Positions 29,452 to 38,959 of a DNA stretch of 64,000 nucleotides are shown one piece after another; position 1 is the first letter of the stretch; every line of letters starts with the position of its first letter. The stretch lies in the NCBI RefSeq assembly GCF_001425165.1, contig NZ_LMDU01000016.1, positions 234,931 through 298,930 of the forward strand. Direction: 5' to 3'. This DNA is from Pelomonas sp. Root405. Lineage in GTDB: Bacteria; Pseudomonadota; Gammaproteobacteria; Burkholderiales; Burkholderiaceae_C. A model generated the notes under the pieces. The model made no database searches, was not told the DNA's origin, and saw nothing but the letters and a program-made list of their open reading frames with translations. The position numbers and the translations under genes are program-made.

Positions 29452-30414
29452 TCAGTGATGGTGGTGGTCGTGGTGGTCGTGCCCAGCGTGCGCCAGGCGC
29501 GGGTCCGACTGCCAGCCGACGATGGCCTCGCGGCCCTGCACGTACAGCTCCACCATGCCGCCCACCGGCAGGCAGACCTTGGTGCGGATGTGGCCGAAGG
29601 GCAGGCCCGTCAGCACCGGCGTCTTCGTGCGGGCGCGCAGCGCGGCCACCGCGTCCTTGATGCCATAACCGCGGTCCAGCGGCGACTTGGCCGCACCGCT
29701 GAAATCACCCAGCAGCACCGCCGCTTGCGCATCGATGACGCCGGCCTGCTGCAGCTGCAGGAGTTGGCGCTCGACGCGGTAGGGGTGCTCGTTGATGTCT
29801 TCCAGGAACAGGATGCCGCCCTTGACCTTGGGCCAGTGCGGCGTGCCCAGCAGCGAGCACAGCACCGTCAGGTTGCCGCCCCAGAGCCGGCCGCGCGCCT
29901 CCAGGCCGTCGAAGCCGCCCGTCGGTTCGCGGAAACCCACCGCCTCCAGCGCGCCGCTCATCGCCTCCAGAAAGCAGTCGCGCGTGACCTCGTCGACACC
30001 GCCCTCGGCGTCGCTGCGGCCGAAGTCGTCGCAGGCCAGCGGGCCGGCCCACATCGACAAGCCCTTGTGGCGTGCGATGAAGCCGTTCTGCAGCGCGGTC
30101 AAGTCGCTGTAGCCGACCCAGCGCGTGCCATGCTCGACGCTGCGGGCGATGCGGGCCCAGTCGATCTGGTCCAGCAGCCGCGTCATGCCGTAGCCGCCGC
30201 GCGTGGCCAACGCGATGGACGGCGCGGCATCGGCGATGCGGTGCAGGGCCGCGAGGCGCGTGGCGTCGTCGCCGGCAAAGCGCTGGTGCCGGGCGAGCGC
30301 ATCGGTGTCGGTCTCGACCTCGAAGCCGAACTGCGCGAGCCGCTTGGCGGCGCGCTTCAGGTTCCCCGCCCTGGCAAGCGCGCCGGCGGGGGTGAACAGC
30401 GTCAGGGAGGTCAT
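29452..30414 (-). CDS. ldcA: LD-carboxypeptidase (muramoyltetrapeptide carboxypeptidase) with His-rich tail
   Basis: A 320-residue S66-family serine peptidase that removes D-Ala from the tetrapeptide of recycled murein in the cytoplasm. The Ser-Glu-His triad is placed at Ser103 (GYSDLTALQ), Glu205 (LFLEDINEH) and His275 (PFGHIRT). The last ten residues are GHDHHDHHHH, seven histidines, which is not part of the family and could bind a metal. The start shares ATGA with the tadA stop, so the two are coupled. Confidence 0.92.
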   Translation of the reverse strand: MTSLTLFTPAGALARAGNLKRAAKRLAQFGFEVETDTDALARHQRFAGDDATRLAALHRIADAAPSIALATRGGYGMTRLLDQIDWARIARSVEHGTRWVGYSDLTALQNGFIARHKGLSMWAGPLACDDFGRSDAEGGVDEVTRDCFLEAMSGALEAVGFREPTGGFDGLEARGRLWGGNLTVLCSLLGTPHWPKVKGGILFLEDINEHPYRVERQLLQLQQAGVIDAQAAVLLGDFSGAAKSPLDRGYGIKDAVAALRARTKTPVLTGLPFGHIRTKVCLPVGGMVELYVQGREAIVGWQSDPRLAHAGHDHHDHHHH

Positions 30415-30956
30415 GCGGTGTCGTCCAGGTGCGTGGCTTCGCCGGTCGGGATCAGCCCTTGTCGCTCCGCGCGGCGCGCACGGGCGGCCTCGCGGCGCTC
30501 GTTGAAGAAGTCGCGCAGCAGCTGGGCCGACGCATCGGCCAGCAGCCCGCTCTCGACGCGCGTGTGATGGTTGAGCTGGGGCTGGCCGAACAGGTCGATG
30601 ACCGAGCCGGCCACGCCCGTCTTGGGGTCACGCGCCGCGAAGACCACGCGCTTGAAGCGCGCATGCATCAGCGCCATCGCGCACATCGCGCAGGGCTCCA
30701 GCGTCACGAAGAGTTCACACTCCGGCAGCCGGTAGTTCTCCAGCAACGTGGCGGCGTGGCGCAGGGCGACGATCTCCGCGTGGGCCGTCGGGTCGTGCGT
30801 GGTGATCGGACGGTTGTAGCCGGTCGCAACGACCTGGCCGCCACGCGTGATGACGGCGCCCACCGGCACCTCGCCCACCAGCCAGGCGTTCTGGGCCTGG
30901 TCCAGCGCAAGCCGCATCGCGTACTCGTCGGCGGGCGTGAAGAGGGGCTCGGTCAT
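30411..30956 (-). CDS. tadA: tRNA-specific adenosine deaminase
   Basis: A 181-residue deaminase that turns A34 of tRNA-Arg into inosine. Zinc-site motifs are His59-Ala-Glu61 and Pro-Cys89-x-x-Cys92 (LEPCAMCAMAL). The C-terminal extension (RREAARARRAERQG) is Arg-rich, as in other TadA proteins. ATG at 30956 gives MTEPLFTPADEYAM; an ATG seven codons upstream is possible. Coupled to ldcA. Confidence 0.95.
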   Translation of the reverse strand: MTEPLFTPADEYAMRLALDQAQNAWLVGEVPVGAVITRGGQVVATGYNRPITTHDPTAHAEIVALRHAATLLENYRLPECELFVTLEPCAMCAMALMHARFKRVVFAARDPKTGVAGSVIDLFGQPQLNHHTRVESGLLADASAQLLRDFFNERREAARARRAERQGLIPTGEATHLDDTA

Positions 30957-30991
30957 CAGGGGCGGCAGTTTACCCATGGCATGCTTGGCCC

Positions 30992-31639
30992 ATGAGCGCG
31001 TTGTCCGTCCATCCCCTCGGCGAAAGTGCCCTGTGCTGCACGCTGCCGGCGCCCCTGTCGCTGGCGCAGCAGCAGCGCATCTGGCAGCTCGCGGCCGGCC
31101 TGGCCAAGGTCGACGGCGTGCAGGAGCTGATCCCTGGCATGAACAACCTGACGCTGGTCTTCGACCCGCTGTGCACCGAGGCCAGCACGCTCGAACAGGC
31201 GGTGCACAAGCTGTGGGCACAGCCACCGGGCAGCCGGCGCCTCGGCCGACTGGTGGAGATTCCGGTCCGCTATGGCGGCCCGGCAGGACCTGATCTGGAT
31301 GACGTGGCAGCGCACTGCGGCATGAGCGCCGACGAGGTCGTGCAGCGCCACACCCAGGCCGAGTACGTCGTCTACTTCATCGGCTTCCAGCCCGGCTTCG
31401 CCTACCTCGGCGGGCTGGACGAGGCCCTCCACACGCCGCGCCGCGCCGAGCCGCGCGTGGCGGTGCCGGCCGGCAGCGTCGGCATCGGCGGCGCGCAAAC
31501 CGGTATCTATCCGCTGGCCACGCCGGGCGGCTGGCAATTGATCGGCGGGACAACATTGGCGCTGTTCGACCCGCAGGCCGAGCCGCCCACGCTGCTGGCG
31601 CCGGGCGACCGCGTGCGCTTTGTGGCGGTCAACGAATGA
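30992..31639 (+). CDS. pxpB: 5-oxoprolinase subunit B
   Basis: A 215-residue KipI-type subunit of the ATP-dependent 5-oxoprolinase, which opens 5-oxoproline to glutamate. Family motifs are PGMNNLTLVFDP, EYVVYFIGFQPGFAYLGGLD, TPRRAEPRVAVPAGSVGIGG and ATPGGWQLIG. It overlaps pxpC by 4 bp and starts the operon pxpB-pxpC-pxpA-DUF72. Divergent from tadA with 35 bp between. Confidence 0.96.
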   Translation: MSALSVHPLGESALCCTLPAPLSLAQQQRIWQLAAGLAKVDGVQELIPGMNNLTLVFDPLCTEASTLEQAVHKLWAQPPGSRRLGRLVEIPVRYGGPAGPDLDDVAAHCGMSADEVVQRHTQAEYVVYFIGFQPGFAYLGGLDEALHTPRRAEPRVAVPAGSVGIGGAQTGIYPLATPGGWQLIGGTTLALFDPQAEPPTLLAPGDRVRFVAVNE

Positions 31640-32544
31640 TCGAGATACTGCGCGCCGGGCCGCTGGCGACGGTGCAGGACCTGGGCCGCCCCGGCTGGCG
31701 CGACCTTGGCCTGAGCCGCTGCGGCGCGCTGGACGACCTCGCGCTTCAGTGGGGCAATCTGCTCGTCGGCAACGCGGCCGACGCGGCCGGCCTGGAGTTC
31801 ACCCTCGGCCCGGCCAGCCTGCGTATTGACGCCGACTGCTGCATCGCCGTGACCGGCACCGACACCGAGGCGCGGCTCGACGGTCAGCCGCTGCGGCCCT
31901 GGTGGCGCCAACGCGTGCGCGCCGGCCAGACCCTCCAGCTCGCCGCGCCGCATGCGCGCATGCGCAGCTATGTCGCCATCAGTGGCGGCATCGCCGTGCC
32001 GCCCACGCTCGGGTCGCGCAGCACCGATCTGAAGGCCGGCTTCGGTGGCCTGCACGGCCGGGCGCTGCGCGAGGGCGACCGCCTGCCGCTTGACCCGCCG
32101 ACCAGTGTGCCCACGCGCGCCATCGGCCTGCGCCCGCCGGACTGGAGCGCCTGCGTGCGCGTGCTGCCCGGCCCCGAACACGATGACTTCGCCGAAGGTT
32201 TCTGGGGCGCCGACTGGCGCGTCACGCCGCAAAGCAACCGCATGGGCTATCGCCTGGCCGGCCCCACCCTCGTGCGCCCCCGCGGCACGGAGCTGGCCTC
32301 GCACGGCGTGCTGCCCGGCGTCATCCAGGTGCCGCCGTCGGGCCAGCCCATCGTGCTGCTGGCCGATGCGCAGACGACGGGCGGCTATCCCAATATCGGC
32401 GTCGTCATCCGGGCCGACCTGTGGAAGCTGGCGCAACTGCGCCTGGGCGCCACGCTGCGCTTCGTGCCCTGCACGCAGGACGAGGCCATCGCCGCACTGC
32501 GGGCACAAAGGCAAAGGCTCGACGAACTGAGGGGAGCGCTGTGA
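31636..32544 (+). CDS. pxpC: 5-oxoprolinase subunit C
   Basis: A 302-residue KipA/biotin-dependent-carboxylase-like subunit. [23 protein letters not shown] is the typical start, with [21 protein letters not shown] and [11 protein letters not shown] further on. It forms the B-C complex that phosphorylates 5-oxoproline. ATGA overlap with pxpB, and GTGA overlap with pxpA. Confidence 0.96.
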   Translation: MIEILRAGPLATVQDLGRPGWRDLGLSRCGALDDLALQWGNLLVGNAADAAGLEFTLGPASLRIDADCCIAVTGTDTEARLDGQPLRPWWRQRVRAGQTLQLAAPHARMRSYVAISGGIAVPPTLGSRSTDLKAGFGGLHGRALREGDRLPLDPPTSVPTRAIGLRPPDWSACVRVLPGPEHDDFAEGFWGADWRVTPQSNRMGYRLAGPTLVRPRGTELASHGVLPGVIQVPPSGQPIVLLADAQTTGGYPNIGVVIRADLWKLAQLRLGATLRFVPCTQDEAIAALRAQRQRLDELRGAL

Positions 32545-33275
32545 ATGTCGATCTGAATGCCGACCTCGGCGAAGGCGCGCCCGACGACGCCGAACTGCTG
32601 ACCCTGGTCAGCTCCGCCAACATCGCCTGCGGCTGGCATGCCGGCAATGCGCGGCTGATGCAGGCCACCGTGAGTGCGGCGCTGGCGCGCGGCGTGGCCA
32701 TTGGCGCCCACCCGAGCTACCCCGACCGCGAGAACTTCGGCCGCACCGAGATGCAGCTGGCACCCGCAGACGTGAAGGCAGACCTGATCTACCAGATCGG
32801 CGCGCTGCACGCCCTCGTGCGCGCGACGGGCGGCCGGCTGCATCACGTCAAGCCGCACGGCGCTCTCTACAACCAGGCCGCGCGCGACCCGGTGCTGGCC
32901 GATGCGGTCGCCGCGGCGGTGGGCGCCGTCGACCCTGGCCTTGCGGTCTACGGCCTTGCCGGCGGTGAGCTGCTTCGCGCAGCCGAGCGCGCCGGCCTGC
33001 GCGCCGTGGCCGAGGTGTTTGCCGACCGCGGTTATCGCGCCGACGGCAGCCTGGTGCCGCGCAGCGAGCCGGGCGCGCATGTGGACGACGTGGCCGTGGC
33101 CGTCTCAAGGACGCTGCGCATGGTGCGAGAGGGCGTCGTGCAGGCCGTGACCGGCGAGACCGTGCCGCTACAGGCGCAGACCATTTGCTTGCATGGCGAC
33201 GGCCCGCACGCCCTCGCCTTCGCCCGCGCCATCCATGCGGCGCTGACGGCGGCCGGCATAGAACTTCGGCCCTGA
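32541..33275 (+). CDS. pxpA: 5-oxoprolinase subunit A (LamB/YcsF family)
   Basis: A 244-residue subunit starting [12 protein letters not shown] from a GTG, the invariant family opening. [37 protein letters not shown] and [18 protein letters not shown] follow, with metal-binding His and Asp. Together with PxpB/C it recycles 5-oxoproline formed by Gln cyclisation. The GTG overlaps the pxpC stop, the stop overlaps the next gene by one base. Confidence 0.97.
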   Translation: MNVDLNADLGEGAPDDAELLTLVSSANIACGWHAGNARLMQATVSAALARGVAIGAHPSYPDRENFGRTEMQLAPADVKADLIYQIGALHALVRATGGRLHHVKPHGALYNQAARDPVLADAVAAAVGAVDPGLAVYGLAGGELLRAAERAGLRAVAEVFADRGYRADGSLVPRSEPGAHVDDVAVAVSRTLRMVREGVVQAVTGETVPLQAQTICLHGDGPHALAFARAIHAALTAAGIELRP

Positions 33276-34264
33276 TGACGATGCAGGACCTCTTCGGACT
33301 CGACGCGCCCGTCCAGCGACCACGGGGTGTTCAAGCGGTGCCGCCGCTGGCCGCGGACATCGCCCTCGCCGCGGCGCTGTCGCCGCACATCCATCTGGGC
33401 ACCTCGACCTGGAGCTATCCGGGCTGGCAGGGCCAGGTCTGGGCCGGCAAGCACAGCGAGCAGACGCTGTCCAAGACCGGCCTGCCCGCCTACGCTGCCC
33501 ACCCGCTGCTGCGCGCCGTCGGCATCGACCGCGGCTTCTACCGGCCGCTGGCCGCCAGTGAGTTCGAGCGCCATGCCCAGCAGGTGCCCGCGGGCTTCCG
33601 CTTCACCGTCAAGGCGCCCAGCCTGGTGACCGATGCCATGTTGCGCAACGAGGACGGCCGGGGGCATGAGCTGAACCCGCTCTTCCTGGACCCCACACTC
33701 GCGCTGCAGGATTTCATCGCCCCGGCCTACGAAGGCCTGGGCTCGCACATCGGCGCGCTGGTGTTCCAGATCAGCCCGCTGCCCGGCCCGTTGCTGGCGC
33801 GCATGGGCGAGCAGTTCGACAAGTTGCATGCGCTGCTGCTGGCCCTGCCGAAGCCGCCTGCCGGCGTCATTGCGGTGGAAGTGCGCGACGCGGCCTGGTT
33901 GACGCCCGATCTGGTCGCCCTGCTGCGCGACACCGGCGTGCGCTACTGCGTCGGCCTGCATCCCAAGCTGCCACCGCTGCAAGAACAGTTGCCGCTGCTG
34001 CGCGCACTGTGGCCGGGGCCGCTGGTGGTGCGCTGGAACCTGAACCGCCTGCACGGCGCCTACGGCTACGAAGCCGCCGAAAAGCGCTACGGCGAGTTCA
34101 ACGAACTGATGGACCCCGATGTCGAGACCCGCACCGAGCTGGCCCGCATCATCCGCGGCACGGCCGGCGCCGGGCAGGACGCCTTCGTCACCATCTCCAA
34201 CAAGGCCGAGGGCTCGGCGCCGCTGAGTGTGCGGGCGCTGTCCCAGGCCATCGCCGAGGCCTGA
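33275..34264 (+). CDS. DUF72-family protein
   Basis: A 329-residue TIM-barrel-like protein of the DUF72 (YecE) family. IHLGTSTWSYPGWQGQVW, VPAGFRFTVKAPS, VEVRDAAWLTPD and RWNLNRLHGAYGY are its characteristic blocks. The biochemical role is unknown. The ATG overlaps the pxpA stop (TGATG), so it is co-transcribed with the oxoprolinase genes; whether it shares their function is not known. Confidence 0.9.
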   Translation: MTMQDLFGLDAPVQRPRGVQAVPPLAADIALAAALSPHIHLGTSTWSYPGWQGQVWAGKHSEQTLSKTGLPAYAAHPLLRAVGIDRGFYRPLAASEFERHAQQVPAGFRFTVKAPSLVTDAMLRNEDGRGHELNPLFLDPTLALQDFIAPAYEGLGSHIGALVFQISPLPGPLLARMGEQFDKLHALLLALPKPPAGVIAVEVRDAAWLTPDLVALLRDTGVRYCVGLHPKLPPLQEQLPLLRALWPGPLVVRWNLNRLHGAYGYEAAEKRYGEFNELMDPDVETRTELARIIRGTAGAGQDAFVTISNKAEGSAPLSVRALSQAIAEA

Positions 34265-34265
34265 C

Positions 34266-34490
34266 TCAGCTTTCGGTCGCCGGCTTGGCGGCGCGCCGGG
34301 ACGAGCGCTTCACCGGTTCCTTGGCCTCCGGCGGATTGCCACCTTCGGCTTCCCAGCGACTGACGTCGTCGCTGTGACGCTTGCCGTCGTCCCGCGCGCG
34401 GCGCAGTTGCTGGCCGTGGCTCAAGCGCTGCACCAGCTTCATGGCGAGCGCCGAAGTGGCGACGAGTGCAATGGCGACCTTGATGATCAT
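34266..34490 (-). CDS. Small single-pass membrane protein
   Basis: A 74-residue protein with one N-terminal hydrophobic segment (MIIKVAIALVATSALAMKL) and a charged hydrophilic tail rich in Lys, Arg and Glu. GGAG lies 9 bases before the ATG. Not recognised. Convergent with the DUF72 gene, separated by one base. Confidence 0.55.
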   Translation of the reverse strand: MIIKVAIALVATSALAMKLVQRLSHGQQLRRARDDGKRHSDDVSRWEAEGGNPPEAKEPVKRSSRRAAKPATES

Positions 34491-34598
34491 GTGATGCTCC
34501 TTGGCGAGGTTGATGGATGCTCACCGCTGCGCCGCCATGCGCTCGTCGGCCGGACGCTGGCTCCGCTGTAGGAGCGGGCCTCGGCGGCGCAGCGGCTT

Positions 34599-35141
34599 TC
34601 AACCTTGCAGGGGCCAGCGGGCAATCACCTCATGCCGGGTCATGCCCTGCGGGCTGCTGACGAGCACGAACTCGCTGGCTGTCCAGCCTGGCAGCGTGAC
34701 CTCCCAGCCGGGCGCAGGACGCTTGTCGTAGCGCAACGTCAAATGCGGCTCGTAGTCCTTGCTGGCCGGCAGGCCATGGGCAATCAGCCGATCTGCCAGC
34801 GCATCCCGCAACTCGCGCACCGCCTCCAGGCTCTGGCCGCCTGTCAGAACGAAGGGATGCTGGCGGGCGTCCGCGCGGCCCCAGCTGGCAAACCGCTCGA
34901 AGCCGACGTCGAAGGCCGGCCGCACGACCTCGGAGGCTGCCCGCATCGCGGCCTCCACGAACCGCGCGTCCGGCTCGCCGTCGAAGCGACCAAAGTAGTG
35001 CAGCGTGATGTGGAAGATGCGGCTCGGGCGCAGCCGCGGCGCCAGCCCACGCGCCTCATGCTCGGCGGCGGCGAAGCGGGCGATGCGCTCGGCCGTCTCC
35101 TCGTCCGGCCGCAGCGCGAAGAACAGCTTGTGGTCGGTCAC
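34599..35141 (-). CDS. thpR: 2'-5' RNA ligase / RNA 2',3'-cyclic phosphodiesterase (LigT/ThpR)
   Basis: A 180-residue 2H phosphoesterase with the two signature HxT motifs, HITLHYFG (about residue 46) and HLTLRYD (about 133). The GTG start at 35141 gives VTDHKLFFALRPDEET, the normal N-terminus; an in-frame extension upstream is Arg-rich and overlaps the previous gene. It acts on RNA 2',3'-cyclic ends. Follows the small gene at 35146 by 4 bp. Confidence 0.9.
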   Translation of the reverse strand: MTDHKLFFALRPDEETAERIARFAAAEHEARGLAPRLRPSRIFHITLHYFGRFDGEPDARFVEAAMRAASEVVRPAFDVGFERFASWGRADARQHPFVLTGGQSLEAVRELRDALADRLIAHGLPASKDYEPHLTLRYDKRPAPGWEVTLPGWTASEFVLVSSPQGMTRHEVIARWPLQG

Positions 35142-35145
35142 CGCC

Positions 35146-35361
35146 TCAGTTCGTGGCGGCAGACGCTGCCTCGGCTGTGCGCCGGGCGGCGTCGTCGACG
35201 GCGCCCTGCACCTGCTGGCCCACCGCCTGCGGCGCCGGCAGCGCGGCACTGGCCGCCGGCGCGCCCGCCGGTGGCTTCAAGGCCGTGGCCTGCTTCTTGA
35301 CGAGTGACAACACGATGGCGGCCACGATGACGAGGCCCAGAAGGCTGAAAGCGGCTCGCAT
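35146..35361 (-). CDS. Small membrane protein, Ala-rich tail
   Basis: A 71-residue protein with one transmembrane segment (FSLLGLVIVAAIVLSLV, residues about 5-21) and a Pro/Ala/Gln-rich soluble tail. The ATG at 35361 is the most economical start; a TTG at 35427 would add 22 residues and would overlap the FNR-type site of nirK. No good ribosome site seen. Not recognised, co-oriented with the RNA ligase gene. Confidence 0.5.
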   Translation of the reverse strand: MRAAFSLLGLVIVAAIVLSLVKKQATALKPPAGAPAASAALPAPQAVGQQVQGAVDDAARRTAEAASAATN

Positions 35362-35413
35362 GGGAGTCGTGACTTGGTTGGGTTGCAGAAGAGCATAGCC
35401 GCCACCGATGCGC

Positions 35414-35455
35414 TTGATCCAGCGCAAAGTGGGTCGCGCACCTGCTGTCTAGCAT
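35414..35455 (+). promoter_or_regulatory. FNR/Dnr-type promoter of nirK
   Basis: TTGATCCAGCGCAA (35414-35427) matches 8/10 half-site bases of TTGAT-N4-ATCAA. A -10-like TAGCAT (35450-35455) gives a start at 35462, so the dyad centre (35420.5) is at exactly -41.5. The leader is about 49 nt to the nirK ATG at 35511, which follows GGGAGA. FNR-family control of nirK by Dnr/Nnr/FixK is established elsewhere; which protein acts here is unknown. Confidence 0.7.
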
Positions 35456-35510
35456 GGGCTCGCCTCGGGTCATATCGCTTGCGGCACCTACGACAACGGG
35501 AGACAACCCC

Positions 35511-36950
35511 ATGCTGCAGCGCCTGCTTCTGCTCGCCGCCCTCACCGCGTCCACGCTGGCCTTCGGCGCGCCCGACAAGGTGCTGCCGGTCGTGCAAGCC
35601 AAACTGACCAGCCCGCCCTTCGTGCCGCCGCCCACGGGCCGCAAGGCGCCCGCCAAGGTCATCGTCGAGTTGGAGGTCATCGAGAAGGACATGCCCATCT
35701 CCGAAGGCGTCAGCTACACCTTCTGGACCTTTGGCGGCACGGTGCCGGGCAGCTTCATCCGCGTGCGCCAGGGCGACACGTTGGAGTTCCACCTGAAGAA
35801 CCACCCGAGCAGCAAGATGCCGCACAACATCGACCTGCACGGTGTCACCGGCCCGGGCGGCGGCGCGGCGTCCAGCTTCACCGCGCCGGGCCATGCCTCG
35901 CAGTTCACGTTCAAGGCGCTGCACGAGGGCATCTACGTCTACCACTGCGCCACCGCGCCGGTGGGCATGCACGTGGCCAACGGCATGTACGGCCTCATCC
36001 TCGTCGAGCCGCCGCAAGGCCTGCCCAAGGTCGACCACGAGTTCTACGTCATGCAGGGCGACTTCTACACGACCGGCAAATACCGCGAGAAAGGCCTGCA
36101 GCCCTTCGACATGGAGAAGGCCATCGCCGAGCAAGCCACCTATGTGCTGTTCAACGGCGCAGAAGGCGCGCTGACGGGCGAGCGCGCGCTGCAGGCCAAG
36201 GTGGGCGAGACGGTGCGCATGTTCGTCGGCAACGGCGGGCCGAACCTCGTGTCCAGCTTCCACGTCATCGGCGCCATCTTCGACAGCGTGCGCTTCGAGG
36301 GCGGCACGCTGGCGCAGAAGAACGTGCAGACGACGCTGATCCCCGCCGGCGGTGCGGCCATCGTCGACTTCAAGGCACGCGTGCCGGGCAGCTATGTGCT
36401 GGTGGATCACTCCATCTTCCGCGCCTTCAACAAGGGCGCGCTGGCCATCCTGAAGATCGACGGGCCCGAGGACAAGTCCATCTATTCGGGCAAGGAGGTC
36501 GACTCCGTCTACCTCGGCGACCGCGCAGCCCCCAACCTGAAGGCCGTGGCCACGGCGACGACGGCAGCCGCCGCCGGCACGCTGACACCCAAGGACCAGA
36601 TCGCCGCCGGCCAGGCGCTGTTTGCCGGCACCTGCTCGGTCTGCCACCAGGCCAATGGCGCCGGGCTGGCCGGCGTGTTCCCGCCGCTGGCCAAGTCCGA
36701 CTGGTTCGGCCAGGATCCGAAACGCGCCATCGGCGCCGTGCTGCACGGCCTGTCCGGCAAGATGAAGGTCAACGGCAAGGACTACGACTCGGTCATGCCG
36801 CCGATGAACCAGCTCAACGACGACGAGGTCGCCAACATCCTGACCTATGTGCTGAACAGCTGGGGCAACGCGGGCGGCAGCATCTCGGCCGCCGACGTGA
36901 AGAAGGAGCGCGCCGCCAAGCCGGCGACGACCAACCAGGCAGGGCACTGA
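35511..36950 (+). CDS. nirK: Copper nitrite reductase fused to C-terminal cytochrome c
   Basis: A 479-residue periplasmic enzyme reducing nitrite to NO. Signal peptide to about residue 19 (cut after FGA). Two cupredoxin domains hold the type 1 Cu ligands His105, Cys146, His154 and Met159, the type 2 Cu ligands His110, His145 and His300, and the catalytic Asp108, His251 and Ile253. A linker of Ala/Thr (346-357) leads to a cytochrome c domain with Cys375-x-x-Cys378-His379. Such three-domain NirK proteins, as in Ralstonia pickettii, feed electrons internally. It is followed by nirV with a one-base overlap. Confidence 0.95.
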   Translation: MLQRLLLLAALTASTLAFGAPDKVLPVVQAKLTSPPFVPPPTGRKAPAKVIVELEVIEKDMPISEGVSYTFWTFGGTVPGSFIRVRQGDTLEFHLKNHPSSKMPHNIDLHGVTGPGGGAASSFTAPGHASQFTFKALHEGIYVYHCATAPVGMHVANGMYGLILVEPPQGLPKVDHEFYVMQGDFYTTGKYREKGLQPFDMEKAIAEQATYVLFNGAEGALTGERALQAKVGETVRMFVGNGGPNLVSSFHVIGAIFDSVRFEGGTLAQKNVQTTLIPAGGAAIVDFKARVPGSYVLVDHSIFRAFNKGALAILKIDGPEDKSIYSGKEVDSVYLGDRAAPNLKAVATATTAAAAGTLTPKDQIAAGQALFAGTCSVCHQANGAGLAGVFPPLAKSDWFGQDPKRAIGAVLHGLSGKMKVNGKDYDSVMPPMNQLNDDEVANILTYVLNSWGNAGGSISAADVKKERAAKPATTNQAGH

Positions 36951-37666
36951 TGAGCACCGCTGCCGCTGTCGCGCTGTTGGCCGGTTATGTGGCCATGCCG
37001 GCCGGCACGCTGAACAGCGTGCTGGCGCGCGACACCGACCGCGAGCCGACCCGCATCGCCGCGTTCGAGCTGCGCGAGACGCCGGTCACGCGTGCCGAGT
37101 TCCGCCGCTTCCTGGCTACGCATGCCGAGTGGCGGCCGGGCCGCGTGCCGGCGGCCTTCGCCAGCGCGGGCTATCTGCAGCAAGGTGTCGATGACGGTGA
37201 CGCCCCGGTCACTGCAGTCAGCTGGTTTGCGGCCCAGGCCTACTGCGAGGCCGAGGGCGGCCGGCTACCAACCTGGCATGAATGGGAGTACGCCGCGGCC
37301 GCCGACGCGACGCGCACCGATGCGCGCAGCGACCCCGCCTGGCTGGCGCGCATCCTCGGCTGGTATGCCCGCCCCGCCAATGGTCCGCTGCCGGCGGTGG
37401 GCGGCGCGGCCAATGTCTATGGCGTGCGCGACCTGCACGGCCTGGTGTGGGAATGGGTGGACGACTTCAACGCCCTGCTCGTCAATGCCGACAGCCGCAG
37501 CGCCAGCGACCCCGACCGGCTGAAGTTCTGCGGCGCCGGCGCCATCGACCTGCAGGACCGGCAGAACTACGCGGTGCTGATGCGCGTGGCGCTGCTGTCC
37601 TCGCTGAGCGGCGCGGACAGCACCGGCAGCCTGGGCTTTCGCTGCGCGCGTGAGGTGCGGAAATGA
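36950..37666 (+). CDS. nirV: NirV-type formylglycine-generating-enzyme family protein
   Basis: A 238-residue FGE/SUMF1-family protein. FELRETPVTRAEFRRFL, PVTAVSWFAAQAYCEAEGGRLPTWHEWEYAA and VRDLHGLVWEWVDDF are the family blocks, ending SLGFRCA. NirV accompanies nirK in many denitrifiers; its role is not settled. There is a hydrophobic start (AAAVALLAGYVAMPAG) that may be a signal. Overlaps nirK by one base and the Sco gene by four. Confidence 0.88.
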   Translation: MSTAAAVALLAGYVAMPAGTLNSVLARDTDREPTRIAAFELRETPVTRAEFRRFLATHAEWRPGRVPAAFASAGYLQQGVDDGDAPVTAVSWFAAQAYCEAEGGRLPTWHEWEYAAAADATRTDARSDPAWLARILGWYARPANGPLPAVGGAANVYGVRDLHGLVWEWVDDFNALLVNADSRSASDPDRLKFCGAGAIDLQDRQNYAVLMRVALLSSLSGADSTGSLGFRCAREVRK

Positions 37667-38226
37667 AGCGGCGCCTGCTGCTGAGTTGGGTCACATTCGC
37701 CGGCGCGGTATCGGCGCTGCCCGGCGATTCCGTCTACCAGCTCGCCGCGACGCTGACCGACCAGCGCGGCCAGCCCGTCCAGCTCGACGCGGCGCGCGGC
37801 CAGCCGGTGCTGGTCAGCATGTTCTACACGAGCTGCCAGTTCGTCTGCCCCATGCTCATTGACGCCGCACGAGACACGCAGGCCGCGCTGCCCGAGGCCG
37901 AGCGCCGCCGCGTCAAGGTGCTGCTGATCAGCTTCGACCCGGTGCGCGACACACCGGCCAAACTGGCCGCCATGGCCAGGGAGCGTGGCCTGGACGCATC
38001 GCAATGGACGCTGGCCCGCACCGACCCGGCCACCGCCCGCAAGATCGCCGCGCTGCTGAAGTTCCAGTACCGCGCCCTGCCCGATGGTGAGTTCAACCAC
38101 AGCGCCGAGCTGATCCTGCTCGACGGCGAAGGCCGCATCGCGGCGCGCACGGCCATGCTGGCGGGCGCGGATGCGCGCGTGGTGGCGGCCCTGCGCAAGC
38201 AGCTCAGCGCTCCAGCCAGGCCTTGA
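37663..38226 (+). CDS. SCO1/SenC-family copper chaperone
   Basis: A 187-residue thioredoxin-fold protein with a signal-like start (residues 1-20). Copper ligands are Cys58-x3-Cys62 (TSCQFVCPM) and His146 (FNHSAEL), all present. In the family it delivers copper to cupredoxin centres or oxidase CuA; in this context nirK is the likely client. ATGA overlap with nirV. Its last 23 bp overlap the convergent response regulator gene. Confidence 0.92.
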   Translation: MKRRLLLSWVTFAGAVSALPGDSVYQLAATLTDQRGQPVQLDAARGQPVLVSMFYTSCQFVCPMLIDAARDTQAALPEAERRRVKVLLISFDPVRDTPAKLAAMARERGLDASQWTLARTDPATARKIAALLKFQYRALPDGEFNHSAELILLDGEGRIAARTAMLAGADARVVAALRKQLSAPARP

Positions 38227-38959
38227 ACTCCGCCGCCCGCTCCTGGCTGACGAACAGCTCGCCGGCCAGTGCCGGCCGCAGCTGCAGCTTGAGCCGCCCT
38301 TTGCCCGCCGCGGCGAAGCCGGCCACGGCGCGCGCGGCCAGCAGGGTCTGGCGGTTGGCGCGGAAGAACTGCGCCGGGTCCAGCTGGCTTTCCAGCTCCG
38401 CCAGCGGCGTCTCCAGCAGCAGCCGGCTGCCGTCGTGCAGCACGGCGTGGCTGAGCTTGTCTAGCGACACGACGTAGGCCAGCTCGTCCACGTCGAAAGC
38501 CTGGAATGCGGCGGCCCTGCGGCCCAGCAGGCGCTGCCGCCAGCGCGGGCGCTGCAGTTCGGCCAGCACGGCCATCACGTCGCTGCCGAAGCCGCGCCGC
38601 AGCCGCTCGGCCTTGGCGATGGCCTGGGCCAGTGCGGCCTCGTCGACCGGCTTGAGCAGATAGTCCACCGCCAGCGCGCGGAAGGCGGCGATGGCGAACT
38701 GGTCGAAGGCGGTCGTGAAGATGACGGGCACCGCCAGCTCATTGCCGTTTCGGCCGTCGAACAGCTCCAGCGACAGGCCGTCGCCGAGCTGGATGTCCAG
38801 CAGCAGCAGGTCGGGCGGAGGCTGCGTGGCCAGCCATTCAGCCGTCGCCCTCACGCTGTCGGCATGGCCCACAACCCGGACCTGCGGCGCGACGCGGGCC
38901 AGCGCCTCGACCAGGCGCTCACGGGCCGGCGGCTCGTCCTCGGCGATGAAGACTTTCAT
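38204..38959 (-). CDS. LytTR-family response regulator
   Basis: A 251-residue regulator: receiver domain (residues 1-120) with EDEPPARER, phospho-acceptor Asp55 (LLLLDIQLGDG) and Lys of YLLKPVDE, then a LytTR DNA-binding domain (about 145-248; ELAYVVSLDKLSHAV, FFRANRQTLL). Start ATG 38959 preferred over an upstream reading that runs through a repeat element. It pairs with the histidine kinase just upstream and ends inside the 3' end of the convergent Sco gene. Confidence 0.93.
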   Translation of the reverse strand: MKVFIAEDEPPARERLVEALARVAPQVRVVGHADSVRATAEWLATQPPPDLLLLDIQLGDGLSLELFDGRNGNELAVPVIFTTAFDQFAIAAFRALAVDYLLKPVDEAALAQAIAKAERLRRGFGSDVMAVLAELQRPRWRQRLLGRRAAAFQAFDVDELAYVVSLDKLSHAVLHDGSRLLLETPLAELESQLDPAQFFRANRQTLLAARAVAGFAAAGKGRLKLQLRPALAGELFVSQERAAEFKAWLER

